Positions 1-8,885 of a stretch of DNA of 64,000 nt are shown piece after piece; position 1 is the first letter of the stretch, and each line of letters begins with the position of its first letter. Source of the DNA: Chryseobacterium daecheongense (GTDB taxonomy: Bacteria > Bacteroidota > Bacteroidia > Flavobacteriales > Weeksellaceae). Location of the stretch: NCBI GenBank assembly GCA_027920525.1, contig CP115858.1, positions 1,984,001 through 2,048,000 on the forward strand, written 5' to 3'. Below the pieces are notes generated by a model. It saw nothing but the letters and a program-made list of their open reading frames with translations, did no database searches and had not been told where the DNA came from. Both the position numbers and the translations under genes were made by a program.

Positions 1-39
1 ACCTACAAACCCAGATGCACCGGTGATCGTTATATTCAT
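1..39 (-). CDS. SDR-family NAD-dependent epimerase/dehydratase, N-terminus only (cut by window edge)
   Basis: Only the first 13 codons are in the window. They read MNITITGASGFVG, which contains the GxxGxxG dinucleotide-binding loop of extended short-chain dehydrogenases such as UDP-sugar 4-epimerases. The start codon is 28 nt downstream of the WbuB-like gene in the same direction, so this is the next gene of the capsule operon. In related loci this position often holds a UDP-HexNAc epimerase next to the initiating sugar transferase, but substrate and full length cannot be seen here. Confidence 0.75.
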   Translation of the reverse strand, partial: MNITITGASGFVG

Positions 40-67
40 ACTATATTTTTTAATCTGACAAAGGTTA

Positions 68-1276
68 TTATTTTCCTTTGATGATATTTTCTAAATTGGA
101 TATACAACTGGACATTCTGAAATTATCCTCATAATACCTCCTGCTGTTTTCTCCTAATTGGGTAAGTACTTCTTTTGATAATCCGGAAGCCTTTAAAATG
201 GTATTTGAAAGCGATTGATAATCTCCCGCAGAAACTGTAAACCCACAATCGGCCTCTTTAACATTATCTGCCCCTTCTCCATTCAGCATTGCAATAACAG
301 GTTTGGAAGCACTCATGTAGGCCTGTAATTTCGCAGGCACTGTAAGGTTAAATATCGGATCATCTTTCAAAGTAACAAGCATCACATCAGCTTTATCAAA
401 AAAACTGGACATCGCTTCTACAGGAAACCTACCCATTGTAAAAACCGTTTCCTGTAACTGATGTTCTTCTATAAATTCTTTTACGAAAGGCATTTTCCGG
501 CCATCTCCTACCAGTATAAATTTAATATCCTTTTTGTCTCTTAGTTCCAAAGCTGCCTTTACAATATTGTCCAGATCCTGTGCTTCTCCGATATTTCCAG
601 CAAACATCACTTTAAATCCATCGGGTAAGGATGGAATGGGAAAATCTTTATTCCCTTCTGATATCGTATCTTCTGCCCAGTTAGGAAAATAAATGATCTT
701 GTCATCAAAATTCCCTTTCTGATTGATTGACTTTCTGAATCCCTGGGAAGTAATCAAAATTTTCTCTGAATTCTTATAAAATCTTTTGATAACATTTTCA
801 TAATAATTCAATATCCATTTGTTTTTTACTCCACCCGCGATGGATAAACTTTCAGGCCATAGATCCATAACCCAGAAATAGACCGGTGTCTTCCATATTT
901 TATTCATGAGAAGAGCAGGATAATACTGTGTTATTGGAGACGGTTCGTGTACAATAATAGCATCAAACTTATTATTAAAACCCATTAAAAAGGCTTTAAT
1001 CGAAGCAAAAACAGCAAAACTATAATAGTTGATAAATAGTCGTATTCCGCCTCCTTTCCCTCTGGGAAGAAGTAGTGATCTTATTACTTTTACACCGTTA
1101 ACAATTTGTTTTCTATTTTTAAAAACACCGTACCCTTCAAAGATCTTACCCTCAGGATAATTGGGAAGTCCCGTCAATACAGTAACATCGTGACCTTTCT
1201 TTTTTAGTTCAAAAGCGAGGTCATTACTTTTGAAATTTTCCGGATAAAAATACTGTGTTATTATAAGAATATTCAT
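68..1276 (-). CDS. wbuB: GT4 glycosyltransferase, WbuB-like (probable L-FucNAc transferase)
   Basis: This 402-residue protein is a predicted retaining GT-B glycosyltransferase. The N-terminal donor-independent half starts NILIITQYFYPEN, typical of WbuB-type enzymes. The C-terminal Glycos_transf_1 domain (about residues 215-400) carries the FAGNIGEAQDLDNIV, VGDGR and VPAKLQAYMSASKPVIA blocks. It lies 4 nt downstream of the UDP-L-FucNAc 2-epimerase gene and directly after the fnlABC set. That context, rather than any single residue, suggests L-FucNAc as the donor sugar. It acts on the cytoplasmic face of the membrane, adding to an undecaprenyl-linked repeat unit. The GT4 family is clear; the exact sugar is inference. 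Confidence 0.85.
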   Translation of the reverse strand: MNILIITQYFYPENFKSNDLAFELKKKGHDVTVLTGLPNYPEGKIFEGYGVFKNRKQIVNGVKVIRSLLLPRGKGGGIRLFINYYSFAVFASIKAFLMGFNNKFDAIIVHEPSPITQYYPALLMNKIWKTPVYFWVMDLWPESLSIAGGVKNKWILNYYENVIKRFYKNSEKILITSQGFRKSINQKGNFDDKIIYFPNWAEDTISEGNKDFPIPSLPDGFKVMFAGNIGEAQDLDNIVKAALELRDKKDIKFILVGDGRKMPFVKEFIEEHQLQETVFTMGRFPVEAMSSFFDKADVMLVTLKDDPIFNLTVPAKLQAYMSASKPVIAMLNGEGADNVKEADCGFTVSAGDYQSLSNTILKASGLSKEVLTQLGENSRRYYEDNFRMSSCISNLENIIKGK

Positions 1277-1280
1277 AAGT

Positions 1281-2417
1281 TTATTCTTCGCTCCAAACTA
1301 CTCTCTTGATGTAATCCGTATATGAGATGATAATTCTTACTACTTTTTCAGATACATTAGGCATCGAATAATCGGCAACAGGTCTGAAATTACGTTGCTG
1401 CCCTATACTCTGTTGTTGTACTTGCACAAGCCCTTGCATAATACGCTCCGGAGATAAGCCTACCATCATTACACTGGCTTCTTCCATAGCTTCGGGCCTT
1501 TCATGAGCCTGACGTATGTTGAGAGCTCTAAAGTTAAGAATTGAAGATTCCTCTGAAATTGTTCCTGAGTCTGATAATACAGCATAAGAACGTTTTTGAA
1601 GGGCATTATAATCGTGAAAGCCAAGCGGTTTTAAAAACTGAATTTCAGGGCGAACCTCTATTTTCATCTTATCAATCATATTTCTGGTTCTTGGATGAGT
1701 AGAAACAATGATAGGATACTGATAATGTTCTGCAATGGCATTTAATGAATCTATAAGTCCTCTGAAGTTTTTTTCAGAATTAATATTTTCTTCACGATGA
1801 GAAGATACTACAAAGAATTTTCCTTCTTCAAGGTTAAGCTTTTCAAGCACATCGGAAGCATTTATTTCAGGGAGATAATGATTCAGTACCTCGTACATTG
1901 GCGACCCTGTTTTAATAATTCTGTCAGCAGGTAGCCCTTCACGCAATAAATATTCTCTTGCAATATCCGAATATGTAAGATTCACATCAGCTGTGTGATC
2001 TACAATCTTACGATTGGTTTCTTCAGGTACTCTTTGATCAAAACACCTGTTCCCTGCCTCCATGTGGAAAATAGGAATGTGTCTTTTTTTTGCAGGAATT
2101 GCACACAGGCAGGAGTTCGTATCTCCAAGAACAAGGAAAGCCTCTGGTTTTAGCTCTTCCAGCAAAGGATCTATTTTAATAAGGATATTACCTATGGTCT
2201 CTGTTGCTGTTTTTCCAGCTGCTTCCAAAAAATAATCAGGTTTCCTTAATCCCAGATCGTCAAAGAAAATCTGATTAAGTTCATAGTCATAATTCTGACC
2301 CGTATGAACGATGATATGTTCTATTGCTTCAGATGCATCCAAAGCGGATAATACTCTTGATAATCTAATAATTTCCGGTCGTGTTCCAACAACCGTCATT
2401 ACTTTTAATTTTTTCAT
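1281..2417 (-). CDS. fnlC: Non-hydrolysing UDP-HexNAc 2-epimerase, FnlC/CapG type (last step to UDP-L-FucNAc)
   Basis: This 378-residue protein belongs to the UDP-GlcNAc 2-epimerase family. It begins MTVVGTRPEIIRLS and has the conserved VLGDTNSCL, HMEAGNRCFD, VVSSHREEN and LSDSGTISEESS blocks. The HMEAGNRCFDQRVPEE variant, unlike the usual HVEAGLRT of WecB, is characteristic of the FnlC/CapG/WbjD branch that inverts C2 of the 6-deoxy-talose intermediate to give UDP-L-FucNAc. It lies 11 nt downstream of fnlB and 4 nt before the WbuB-like gene. The window also encodes a true WecB paralogue (13938-15065), so the two epimerases probably serve different sugars. Confidence 0.9.
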   Translation of the reverse strand: MKKLKVMTVVGTRPEIIRLSRVLSALDASEAIEHIIVHTGQNYDYELNQIFFDDLGLRKPDYFLEAAGKTATETIGNILIKIDPLLEELKPEAFLVLGDTNSCLCAIPAKKRHIPIFHMEAGNRCFDQRVPEETNRKIVDHTADVNLTYSDIAREYLLREGLPADRIIKTGSPMYEVLNHYLPEINASDVLEKLNLEEGKFFVVSSHREENINSEKNFRGLIDSLNAIAEHYQYPIIVSTHPRTRNMIDKMKIEVRPEIQFLKPLGFHDYNALQKRSYAVLSDSGTISEESSILNFRALNIRQAHERPEAMEEASVMMVGLSPERIMQGLVQVQQQSIGQQRNFRPVADYSMPNVSEKVVRIIISYTDYIKRVVWSEE

Positions 2418-2428
2418 TAATTAATATT

Positions 2429-3547
2429 TTAAACTTCTACAAAATAGGTGTCGGCATCTTCTGGATTATATGCTTCATTAATCCAGAAAATAGTGTACAA
2501 TTCTTCTTCACCAATATTCTTAATATTGTGGGTATACCATATCGGCATATCCACGTATGCGGGATCCGACCCGTCCAGATAAAAATCAAGGACTTCATCA
2601 GAATCTATTTTTCTTAGCTGAATTAATGCTTTTCCTTTAATTACAGCAAAACGTTCGATTTTTCTGGTATGAAAATGATTTCCTCTTGTGATATTAGGCA
2701 CTGTAGTTGAAAATGAACATTGCCCTCCTATGCCTAACCGGATGATCTCAACAAAAGCACCTCTGGGATCTGTATGTTGGGTAAACTTTACCGGGTAGTG
2801 CGTTTTATAATCAATATAAGAACGATAAGTATTAAATAAATTATGTTCAAAAGAATTCTTTAATGTAGGAATCTCACCATTCTCAAAATACAAACTTTTG
2901 AATTGAATAAGCAGCTCCAACACCTCAGATACTTTTCTGGATGCAGTAGCTTCTATAAAAAGTTCTTCGGTACTTTGTCCTGAACGGATTTCTTTAATAA
3001 TACGATCAACCAGTTCCTGAACATAAATTAATTTTACCTCACCATCGTTTGCAATGTTAGGGGTTTCTCCATGGGTTAGCTGATGGCAGAAAGTAGCAAT
3101 AAAAGAGTTATAATATGGCTTACCAAAAGCTCCAAAAACATTTGGAATGATCAAGCCTGTTACTTTACCATCATTTGCCTTCGCCCAATTGATAATTGCT
3201 TCCCTACCCTCACGTTTTGATTTGCCATACAAATTATCTCTTTCCTCTTGCGTTGAAGATGAGATCAGGACATGCGCCCTGGAATTTGTACGCTTTAATG
3301 AACTTACTAAATTTTGAGCTAGGGCTACATTGGTTTCATAAATCACTTGCTCACTTTCATGACGGTTCATCGCCGCTAAATGAATAATGACATCACATTT
3401 AGAAACGAAATCATCTAGCTTCTCCTGACTTTCAAAAAATTCTTTTTTAAATTCAACGCGCTCAAATTCCTCTGGAAATAATCCTAAAGTATTATATAAG
3501 TGACGACCAACAAAGCCATTTTGTCCAGTAATTCCAACTTTTTTCAT
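2429..3547 (-). CDS. fnlB: Bifunctional SDR reductase/cupin epimerase, FnlB/CapF (UDP-L-FucNAc pathway)
   Basis: The 372-residue protein has the two-domain CapF/WbjC layout. An N-terminal SDR domain (about 1-240) has the GITGQNGFVG nucleotide loop and an LYGKSKREG YxxxK motif. A C-terminal cupin (about 250-372) has RGNHFHTRKIERFAVIKG, whose histidines match the metal-binding cupin site. In the family, the cupin epimerises C3 of the FnlA product and the SDR domain reduces the 4-keto group with NADPH. It sits between a WxcM-like cupin gene (59 nt upstream) and fnlC, and acts in the cytoplasm. Confidence 0.92.
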   Translation of the reverse strand: MKKVGITGQNGFVGRHLYNTLGLFPEEFERVEFKKEFFESQEKLDDFVSKCDVIIHLAAMNRHESEQVIYETNVALAQNLVSSLKRTNSRAHVLISSSTQEERDNLYGKSKREGREAIINWAKANDGKVTGLIIPNVFGAFGKPYYNSFIATFCHQLTHGETPNIANDGEVKLIYVQELVDRIIKEIRSGQSTEELFIEATASRKVSEVLELLIQFKSLYFENGEIPTLKNSFEHNLFNTYRSYIDYKTHYPVKFTQHTDPRGAFVEIIRLGIGGQCSFSTTVPNITRGNHFHTRKIERFAVIKGKALIQLRKIDSDEVLDFYLDGSDPAYVDMPIWYTHNIKNIGEEELYTIFWINEAYNPEDADTYFVEV

Positions 3548-3606
3548 TTAATTATTTTTAAAACAAATATTGGGTTATCTGTTATTAATTGTTTAAGATT
3601 ATTACT

Positions 3607-4014
3607 TTATTTAAAATAATCTAATTCAAACCGATACTCATCTTCAATCTCCCCCAATTCATAATCAGCTAATACAAGCAGTTTGCTTTCTTCTTCCAAG
3701 CTTTGGATAGCAGTTAAACAACCAGCATGAATATGCAGATAGGTTAAGGCTTCTGAAGAAAGTATATATTTATTTATTTTCGCATTTGTTGAAGGATTGT
3801 CAAAATCATCTATTACGATAACAGATATTTCAAATTTCCCTTTCATACAAGCAAACCAACGTTGTTCAATTTTATGCCCCTGCCACCCTCTGACAAATTC
3901 AGTTGAATGATTTTCTATTGTATAAATACGTTTAATTTTCGTAGCATCAAACTCATTGTTATAGGTTATAATGCCTCTTATATCTTCGTTCCTGTTTCCT
4001 TTTAATATCATCAA
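3607..4014 (-). CDS. WxcM/QdtA-like single-domain cupin, sugar-nucleotide isomerase-like protein
   Basis: This 135-residue protein resembles the WxcM/FdtA/QdtA cupin family, which includes dTDP-4-keto-6-deoxyhexose 3,4-ketoisomerases. Visible landmarks are RGIITYNNEF near the N-terminus, VRGWQGHKIEQRWFACMKGKF (the family's RGxHxH-like strand, here with one obvious histidine) and a hydrophobic YLHIHAGCLTAIQSL strand. It is inserted between fnlA and fnlB in the same direction, 45 and 59 nt from its neighbours. FnlB already supplies a cupin epimerase, so the role of this extra cupin is unclear. It might act on an FnlA intermediate or serve another sugar. Confidence 0.7.
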   Translation of the reverse strand: MMILKGNRNEDIRGIITYNNEFDATKIKRIYTIENHSTEFVRGWQGHKIEQRWFACMKGKFEISVIVIDDFDNPSTNAKINKYILSSEALTYLHIHAGCLTAIQSLEEESKLLVLADYELGEIEDEYRFELDYFK

Positions 4015-4059
4015 CTATATTTTGATAATTGTTTAAACTCTAATTTTAATTGATAAATT

Positions 4060-5094
4060 CTAAGGATATTGCATAACATCCTCTCCAAAAACTTCTTTCC
4101 TTATTAGCGGAAGAGTAGATATCAATTTTTTTAAACCTTCTACACCTTGTTGTTCTGTATTATGAGAATGATAGTCTTCTATTCTGGATATATCTTCTTC
4201 TCCTTCAGAGAAGTATTTCGCATAGTTCAAATCACGATTATCTGCAGGAATACGGTAAAAATCCCCCATATCTTCTGCTTTGATCATTTCCTCACGAGTG
4301 CATAGTGTTTCGTAAAGCTTTTCACCATGACGTGTCCCAATAATCTTAACAGGGACTTCTTTACCTGTCAATTCAATTAGTGCTTTTGCTAAATCTCCAA
4401 TACTACCTGCAGGAGCCTTGTTTACAAAGAGATCCCCCGGATTGGCATTTTCAAAAGCAAATAATACCAGATCTACAGCATCTTCTAAGGACATGAAAAA
4501 ACGAGACATATTGGGATCTGTAATTGTTATGGGCTCTCCCTTTTGAATTTGATTTAAAAATAAAGGAATAACAGATCCTCTGGAAGCCATCACATTTCCG
4601 TAGCGTGTTAAGCAAACTGTAGTATCTTTTAAATTACGAGCTTCTGCTACTGCTACTTTCTCCATCATAGCTTTGGATATTCCCATTGCATTAATAGGGT
4701 AAGCAGCTTTATCTGTTGATAAACAAATAACCTTTAAAACTTTGTTTGCTGCAGCGGCAAGAATAACATTTTGAGTTCCTTCTACATTAGTTTTTACAGC
4801 CTGCATAGGGAAAAATTCACATGAAGGAACCTGTTTCAATGCAGCAGCGTGAAAAATATAATCCACTCCTCTTGTTGCCGGTTCTACAGAATTATAGTCT
4901 CTTACATCACCTATATAATATTTTATTTTTTCATTTTTATATAGGTTACGCATATCATCTTGTTTTTTCTCATCACGAGAAAATATACGGATTTCTTTAA
5001 AATGATCCGTTTGTAAAAATCGATTTAAAACAGCAGTTCCAAAAGATCCTGTACCGCCTGTTATTAATAATACTTTATCTTTAATTCCTTGCAT
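4060..5094 (-). CDS. fnlA: UDP-GlcNAc 4,6-dehydratase/5-epimerase FnlA/CapE (UDP-L-FucNAc pathway)
   Basis: This 344-residue cytoplasmic SDR catalyses the first committed step to UDP-L-FucNAc. The N-terminal nucleotide loop is TGGTGSFGTAVL. The catalytic region reads CLSTDKAAYPINAMGISKAMMEK, so the usual Tyr of YxxxK is Met (MxxxK), the altered triad known for the CapE/WbjB/FlaA1 group. The length fits CapE. The start overlaps the stop of the upstream acetyltransferase gene by one base (TAATG), suggesting translational coupling. The membrane-bound paralogue at 20745-22694 is a different, longer dehydratase. Confidence 0.92.
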   Translation of the reverse strand: MQGIKDKVLLITGGTGSFGTAVLNRFLQTDHFKEIRIFSRDEKKQDDMRNLYKNEKIKYYIGDVRDYNSVEPATRGVDYIFHAAALKQVPSCEFFPMQAVKTNVEGTQNVILAAAANKVLKVICLSTDKAAYPINAMGISKAMMEKVAVAEARNLKDTTVCLTRYGNVMASRGSVIPLFLNQIQKGEPITITDPNMSRFFMSLEDAVDLVLFAFENANPGDLFVNKAPAGSIGDLAKALIELTGKEVPVKIIGTRHGEKLYETLCTREEMIKAEDMGDFYRIPADNRDLNYAKYFSEGEEDISRIEDYHSHNTEQQGVEGLKKLISTLPLIRKEVFGEDVMQYP

Positions 5095-5630
5095 TACTTT
5101 GTATAGTCGTTAATCGTTATTTCTAAATTTTCTTTTAGCATTTTTTTGTGCTCATCAATTTCTTCTTCAGTAAATCTATATTTAATAAACTTAGCTGGAG
5201 AACCTCCAACAATTGTATATGGCTCTACATCTTTTGTAACAACAGAGTAAGCAGCAATAATTGCTCCATTACCAATTTTAACACCTCTGCTTATAAAAGC
5301 ACCATACCCAATCCATGCGTCATCTCCTATTATGGTCTCTAATTCTGCTTCTCTACCAGAAAAAATGATTGGTTTATTTGGATTCTTATAGTAATGATCT
5401 CCTCCAACAATCTTAACTTGAGGAGCCAGCATTGTATATCTCCCGATTTTAACTTTGGGATAGATTACACACCCTGGTCCGATGTAAGAGTATTCTCCGG
5501 CTTGCAGGTCTCCCGATATCTCTGACTTTCCCCCCATATAAAATGTTTTATGTACATTTTTGAGTCCATAAGATAATCTAAAAAATCTCATTTTTAAGTC
5601 TCTGTATAGTTGTCGGATTATCCCTTTCAT
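5094..5630 (-). CDS. Left-handed beta-helix (hexapeptide) acetyltransferase
   Basis: This 178-residue protein resembles CatB/WbbJ-type O-acyltransferases. Hexapeptide repeats run from about residue 40 to 155 (SYIGPGCVIYPKVKIGRYTMLAPQVKIVGG, then IGDDAWIGYGAFISRGVKIGNGAIIAAYSVV). The GGDHYY loop supplies the likely catalytic histidine, and the C-terminal VEPYTIVGGSPAKFIKYRF is typical of the family. The predicted role is acetylation of a capsule sugar in the cytoplasm, using acetyl-CoA. It is 4 nt from the upstream glycosyltransferase gene and overlaps fnlA by one base. The acceptor sugar is unknown. Confidence 0.85.
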   Translation of the reverse strand: MKGIIRQLYRDLKMRFFRLSYGLKNVHKTFYMGGKSEISGDLQAGEYSYIGPGCVIYPKVKIGRYTMLAPQVKIVGGDHYYKNPNKPIIFSGREAELETIIGDDAWIGYGAFISRGVKIGNGAIIAAYSVVTKDVEPYTIVGGSPAKFIKYRFTEEEIDEHKKMLKENLEITINDYTK

Positions 5631-5634
5631 TGAT

Positions 5635-6699
5635 TTAGCTTAAAGATTTATTAATAGCTCTTTTAATTTCATTGGCCATCATTTCAGGAGTTCTATTATT
5701 GATGTAATGGTTATATGCATTTTCATTCATTTTATGAACTTGCTCCTTATTATTGATAATCCATTCCATTACATCTGCCAAGTTCTCCTGCTCTTTGTAT
5801 ATTATACCGTTATATTTATTTTTTATATTAAAAATTTCACCTCCCGTAATAGCGTCCTCTCTCGTTACGAATGAAGTACTATTACCCATAGAGTTTAGAA
5901 CGGATAAACCTGCCTGATTAGGTGATATACATGCGATGGATTCAGCAAATATTTTAGAAAGTTCTTTAGCATCATAAATACTTCCATACAATACAATTTT
6001 ATCCGCTATGTTCTTTTCCTTAATAAATTCTACAATTTTCTCTTTTTCCGGGCCATCTCCTACAATTAATAATTTAGGGCAATCGTTCCTTTTTGTGTAC
6101 AATAGATAATATGCTTCAAGTAACTCTCCTATTCCCTTCTGCGGATACAATGTTCCAACAAAGAGAAAATCTTTTTTATTATTAACATCTGATTTAATTA
6201 CATTTTCAACTTCTGTAGTATTATGAGCCACAAACAGTTTTTCTTCAGGAATTCCTGCTTTTATATATCTTTCCAACGGATAAGAACTATAAAATAGCGT
6301 AAAATCAGATTTTCTTGAAATATAGTACCTAAATTTATCCCATGTCGTTTTAGAGTCAAAACTATTTTCATATGAAGCAGTCACTCCGATTCCCCAATAT
6401 CCAATCTTATATTTTCTATTTCTTCTTAAGCAAAGTAACATAAGACTAATCCATCTGAGATTAGATAATCCAATTACCACATCATATTGAGATGCAATAT
6501 TGTACAAATTATCTTTATGAAGCTCAAAAGGTCCTGCTTTTTTAACGGGCAGATACATTGTTTTAAAAGAAAACTTTTTATTTTTAAATTTCTCATCAGA
6601 ATAGGCAACAGTTAGGTCAAACTCTTCATTGATCAGTTCAAAAATTCTTTCTCGATAAGACCATACTTTGTTGTAAATGATTAAAACTTTGGTTTTCAT
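5635..6699 (-). CDS. GT4-like glycosyltransferase
   Basis: This 354-residue protein has the GT-B C-terminal domain. Blocks visible are KKDFLFVGTLYPQKGIGELLEAY, LLIVGDGPEKEKI, IVLYGSIYDAKELSKIFAESIACISPNQAGLSVLNSMG and FVTREDAITGGEI. The N-terminus (KVLIIYNKVWSYRERIFELI) is less conserved, as usual for acceptor domains. Together with the transferases at 68 and 8885 it forms the visible assembly set for the repeat unit. Donor and acceptor cannot be read from the sequence. It sits between the hyaluronidase-like gene and the acetyltransferase gene. Confidence 0.85.
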   Translation of the reverse strand: MKTKVLIIYNKVWSYRERIFELINEEFDLTVAYSDEKFKNKKFSFKTMYLPVKKAGPFELHKDNLYNIASQYDVVIGLSNLRWISLMLLCLRRNRKYKIGYWGIGVTASYENSFDSKTTWDKFRYYISRKSDFTLFYSSYPLERYIKAGIPEEKLFVAHNTTEVENVIKSDVNNKKDFLFVGTLYPQKGIGELLEAYYLLYTKRNDCPKLLIVGDGPEKEKIVEFIKEKNIADKIVLYGSIYDAKELSKIFAESIACISPNQAGLSVLNSMGNSTSFVTREDAITGGEIFNIKNKYNGIIYKEQENLADVMEWIINNKEQVHKMNENAYNHYINNRTPEMMANEIKRAINKSLS

Positions 6700-6765
6700 A
6701 TTTTTTTAATATTATTCATCGGAAAATTTAATCCGAAATGCCCTTTATTGGTTTAAAATTTAGAA

Positions 6766-7692
6766 TTATTTAGTTGCATTATAATATGTTTTAAAAACAT
6801 CTAAATCATATTGTTCAACGTCTTTTACATTTGAATATTCTTTCTGAAGTGCTGGGTATTTTTGTCTATTTAAATAAAAATACTTTTGACTATCCCACCA
6901 TATTACACCACTTACTTTTTTCCCGGAAGAAACACGAGAGGTGATCATCTTATAATAATTTTTAAAAATATCGATTGGAATAAGTGACATCGCCATATTG
7001 GAGTTTCCTGAATTTCTCTTTTGCCATATAAATGGATAAACGTCTTTATTGTACTTTTTACCTACCTCTAAAGCATAATCAAGGTTAGTATATAAATAAT
7101 CCCCACTTCCCACTTCTAATATTGGAGATCGGGCATTATATACTCTTGGATTAGCATTATACATATATAAAGAAGGAGCTATAATATCTACAGCGTTAAA
7201 AACCGGAGCCAGCCTCGCATTTACATCTTTCCATCCACTACTGTTTCCTTTGAAGGTTCTAACAGGTAATCCATAAAACCCCCATTTTAAATTGGGACGA
7301 AGTTTCTTAGCTGTTTCAACAGCTTTAACGAACTGCTGGATAGCCAAATTGGCACTTTTATCATCAGAACCTGAAATTGCTTTAATGGCAGGACCTTCCC
7401 AATCAATAACTGCAATCCCAGTACTTCCAGCAGATGTCTTATCATTAATATTCTTTGTAAATAATTCAACATCAAGATTACTTCCATCTGTTGTAACATC
7501 TTTTTGATAAAAGATAATTGCTTTTTCTAACCCATTCTGTTTAATGTATGTCTCCTGCAATTGATTCAGGCCGGTCATTCCTATGTATAATTTAGGTTGT
7601 TGCCCATACATTCTGTTTGAAAATACCAACAATATGATTGTTATTAAAAATAACAATGGACTGTTTAATTTTAAGTATTTTGTTGTTTGCAT
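6766..7692 (-). CDS. Secreted GH56 (hyaluronidase)-like glycoside hydrolase inside the capsule operon
   Basis: This is a 308-residue protein with an N-terminal signal peptide or anchor (hydrophobic residues 13-25, possible cleavage near Gly30-Gln31). The rest follows the order of landmarks I recall for GH56 hyaluronidases. These are TGIAVIDWEGP with the D-x-E pair (Asp97, Glu99) matching the GLAVIDxE catalytic strand, AKKLRPNLKWGFYGLP (residues 129-143) matching the WGYYGYP strand, DIIAPSLYMY (169-178) matching the PSVY strand, VYPFIWQ (218-224), and VSGVIWWDS (260-268) matching the GxxIWG strand. GH56 enzymes cleave GlcNAc-beta-1,4-GlcA bonds and are known mostly from animals. Its place between the Wzy polymerase and a glycosyltransferase suggests that it trims, releases or otherwise acts on the capsule polymer. 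A non-catalytic or different TIM-barrel hydrolase remains possible. Confidence 0.6.
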   Translation of the reverse strand: MQTTKYLKLNSPLLFLITIILLVFSNRMYGQQPKLYIGMTGLNQLQETYIKQNGLEKAIIFYQKDVTTDGSNLDVELFTKNINDKTSAGSTGIAVIDWEGPAIKAISGSDDKSANLAIQQFVKAVETAKKLRPNLKWGFYGLPVRTFKGNSSGWKDVNARLAPVFNAVDIIAPSLYMYNANPRVYNARSPILEVGSGDYLYTNLDYALEVGKKYNKDVYPFIWQKRNSGNSNMAMSLIPIDIFKNYYKMITSRVSSGKKVSGVIWWDSQKYFYLNRQKYPALQKEYSNVKDVEQYDLDVFKTYYNATK

Positions 7693-7724
7693 TGTTATAA
7701 AATTTAATTATTTCTTATAAACGA

Positions 7725-8885
7725 TTAATCTGGTATATTTATACTTTTCTCTTTTATTGTCTCTCCTGTACGTTTGTGATATGCATTCTTATTGAGATTG
7801 CTTCTATAACTTTTTGGTAGGTGATCTGATGACAAAATATGATATATACTGTTTGTATAAGGGAGATATTGATAACTACTCCAAATTGTTTTAAAAATAG
7901 TTAAGCCTATTAATAGATAAAGAGAGTATTTAATTTTGAAATTTGCAGATTTTATAATTATTGCTAAACAAACGGCAAAAAATAGTCCAAAATATAAAGT
8001 AATTCTAAAGCCTGTTGGAAAGATCAATAAAATCCTAAATAAATACATGTATAATAATGCAAAAAAATACAGTATATCACCATGAGGATTATTTAAAATT
8101 GCTTTTCTATAACGTAACAAAACGAAGAATAAGAAAAACATAATCAATGAACCAATAGTGAATATTGCGTTATTAGATTCCGCTACATAAACATTTAATA
8201 ATTTATATGCTATTGTTGGAAACAAAGAGGCAAAATAATTTGAAAACTCATTTAAAATTTGTGGAAAAAAACCTATAATACAAGCTATAATATACCAAAT
8301 TGATAAAGTAATATTTGACCGATATATCATTTTTTTCCTAAATACAACTAGTAAGGATAATAAAATTGGAGCAATTAATGAAATGTGAAATAAAAGTCCT
8401 AATAATGCAACAATAATAAATTTAACATACTTCTTATCCAGTAAATATACTGTACTCCAAACTAATATAACTGACCCACACATAAACCTTAAAGGATTAT
8501 CAATCAGCATAAAAAGGAGGTTATAATTAAGCATGATCCCAATCGCTAAAAACTCACCTTTAATAAATCTTTTTATGAATTTTATAACTGAATATAAATA
8601 GAGACATTTTACAAGTCCAAGAAACAACCAAAAATCAGGTATAATATGTCGTATCAAGTATATGAGATAATAAAATCCCTGCTCATAATCTCTTCTTAAA
8701 AGGTCTTTATCTGTAGCAAAATTATATAAGTCTTCATAATGTCTCCAGTCTGTTCCAACAGTATAGCCAAAACATAAAAATATATATATCCATACAAGAA
8801 ATAGCTTCTTACCCAATATATGTTTTCTATCGGGTAGATTATCCATAATGATACACAACAAGAATGTTACAATATAGAAAAGCAT
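7725..8885 (-). CDS. EpsG/Wzy-type capsule repeat-unit polymerase
   Basis: This is a 386-residue integral membrane protein with about ten hydrophobic segments across its length. The loop after the second segment, GTDWRHYEDLYNFA followed by RRDYEQGFYYLIYLIR, is the conserved signature of EpsG-family polysaccharide polymerases. It is the only Wzy-like protein in the locus and lies next to the flippase group. It would polymerise lipid-linked repeat units on the periplasmic side. Its start overlaps the stop of the upstream glycosyltransferase by one base (TAATG). The charged C-terminal tail is cytoplasmic-looking. Confidence 0.82.
   Translation of the reverse strand: MLFYIVTFLLCIIMDNLPDRKHILGKKLFLVWIYIFLCFGYTVGTDWRHYEDLYNFATDKDLLRRDYEQGFYYLIYLIRHIIPDFWLFLGLVKCLYLYSVIKFIKRFIKGEFLAIGIMLNYNLLFMLIDNPLRFMCGSVILVWSTVYLLDKKYVKFIIVALLGLLFHISLIAPILLSLLVVFRKKMIYRSNITLSIWYIIACIIGFFPQILNEFSNYFASLFPTIAYKLLNVYVAESNNAIFTIGSLIMFFLFFVLLRYRKAILNNPHGDILYFFALLYMYLFRILLIFPTGFRITLYFGLFFAVCLAIIIKSANFKIKYSLYLLIGLTIFKTIWSSYQYLPYTNSIYHILSSDHLPKSYRSNLNKNAYHKRTGETIKEKSINIPD

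Noticed and set aside
6700..6765. Hairpin CGGA/TCCG as a terminator in the capsule operon
   Set aside because: The stem is only 4 bp and no T tail follows in the direction of transcription.
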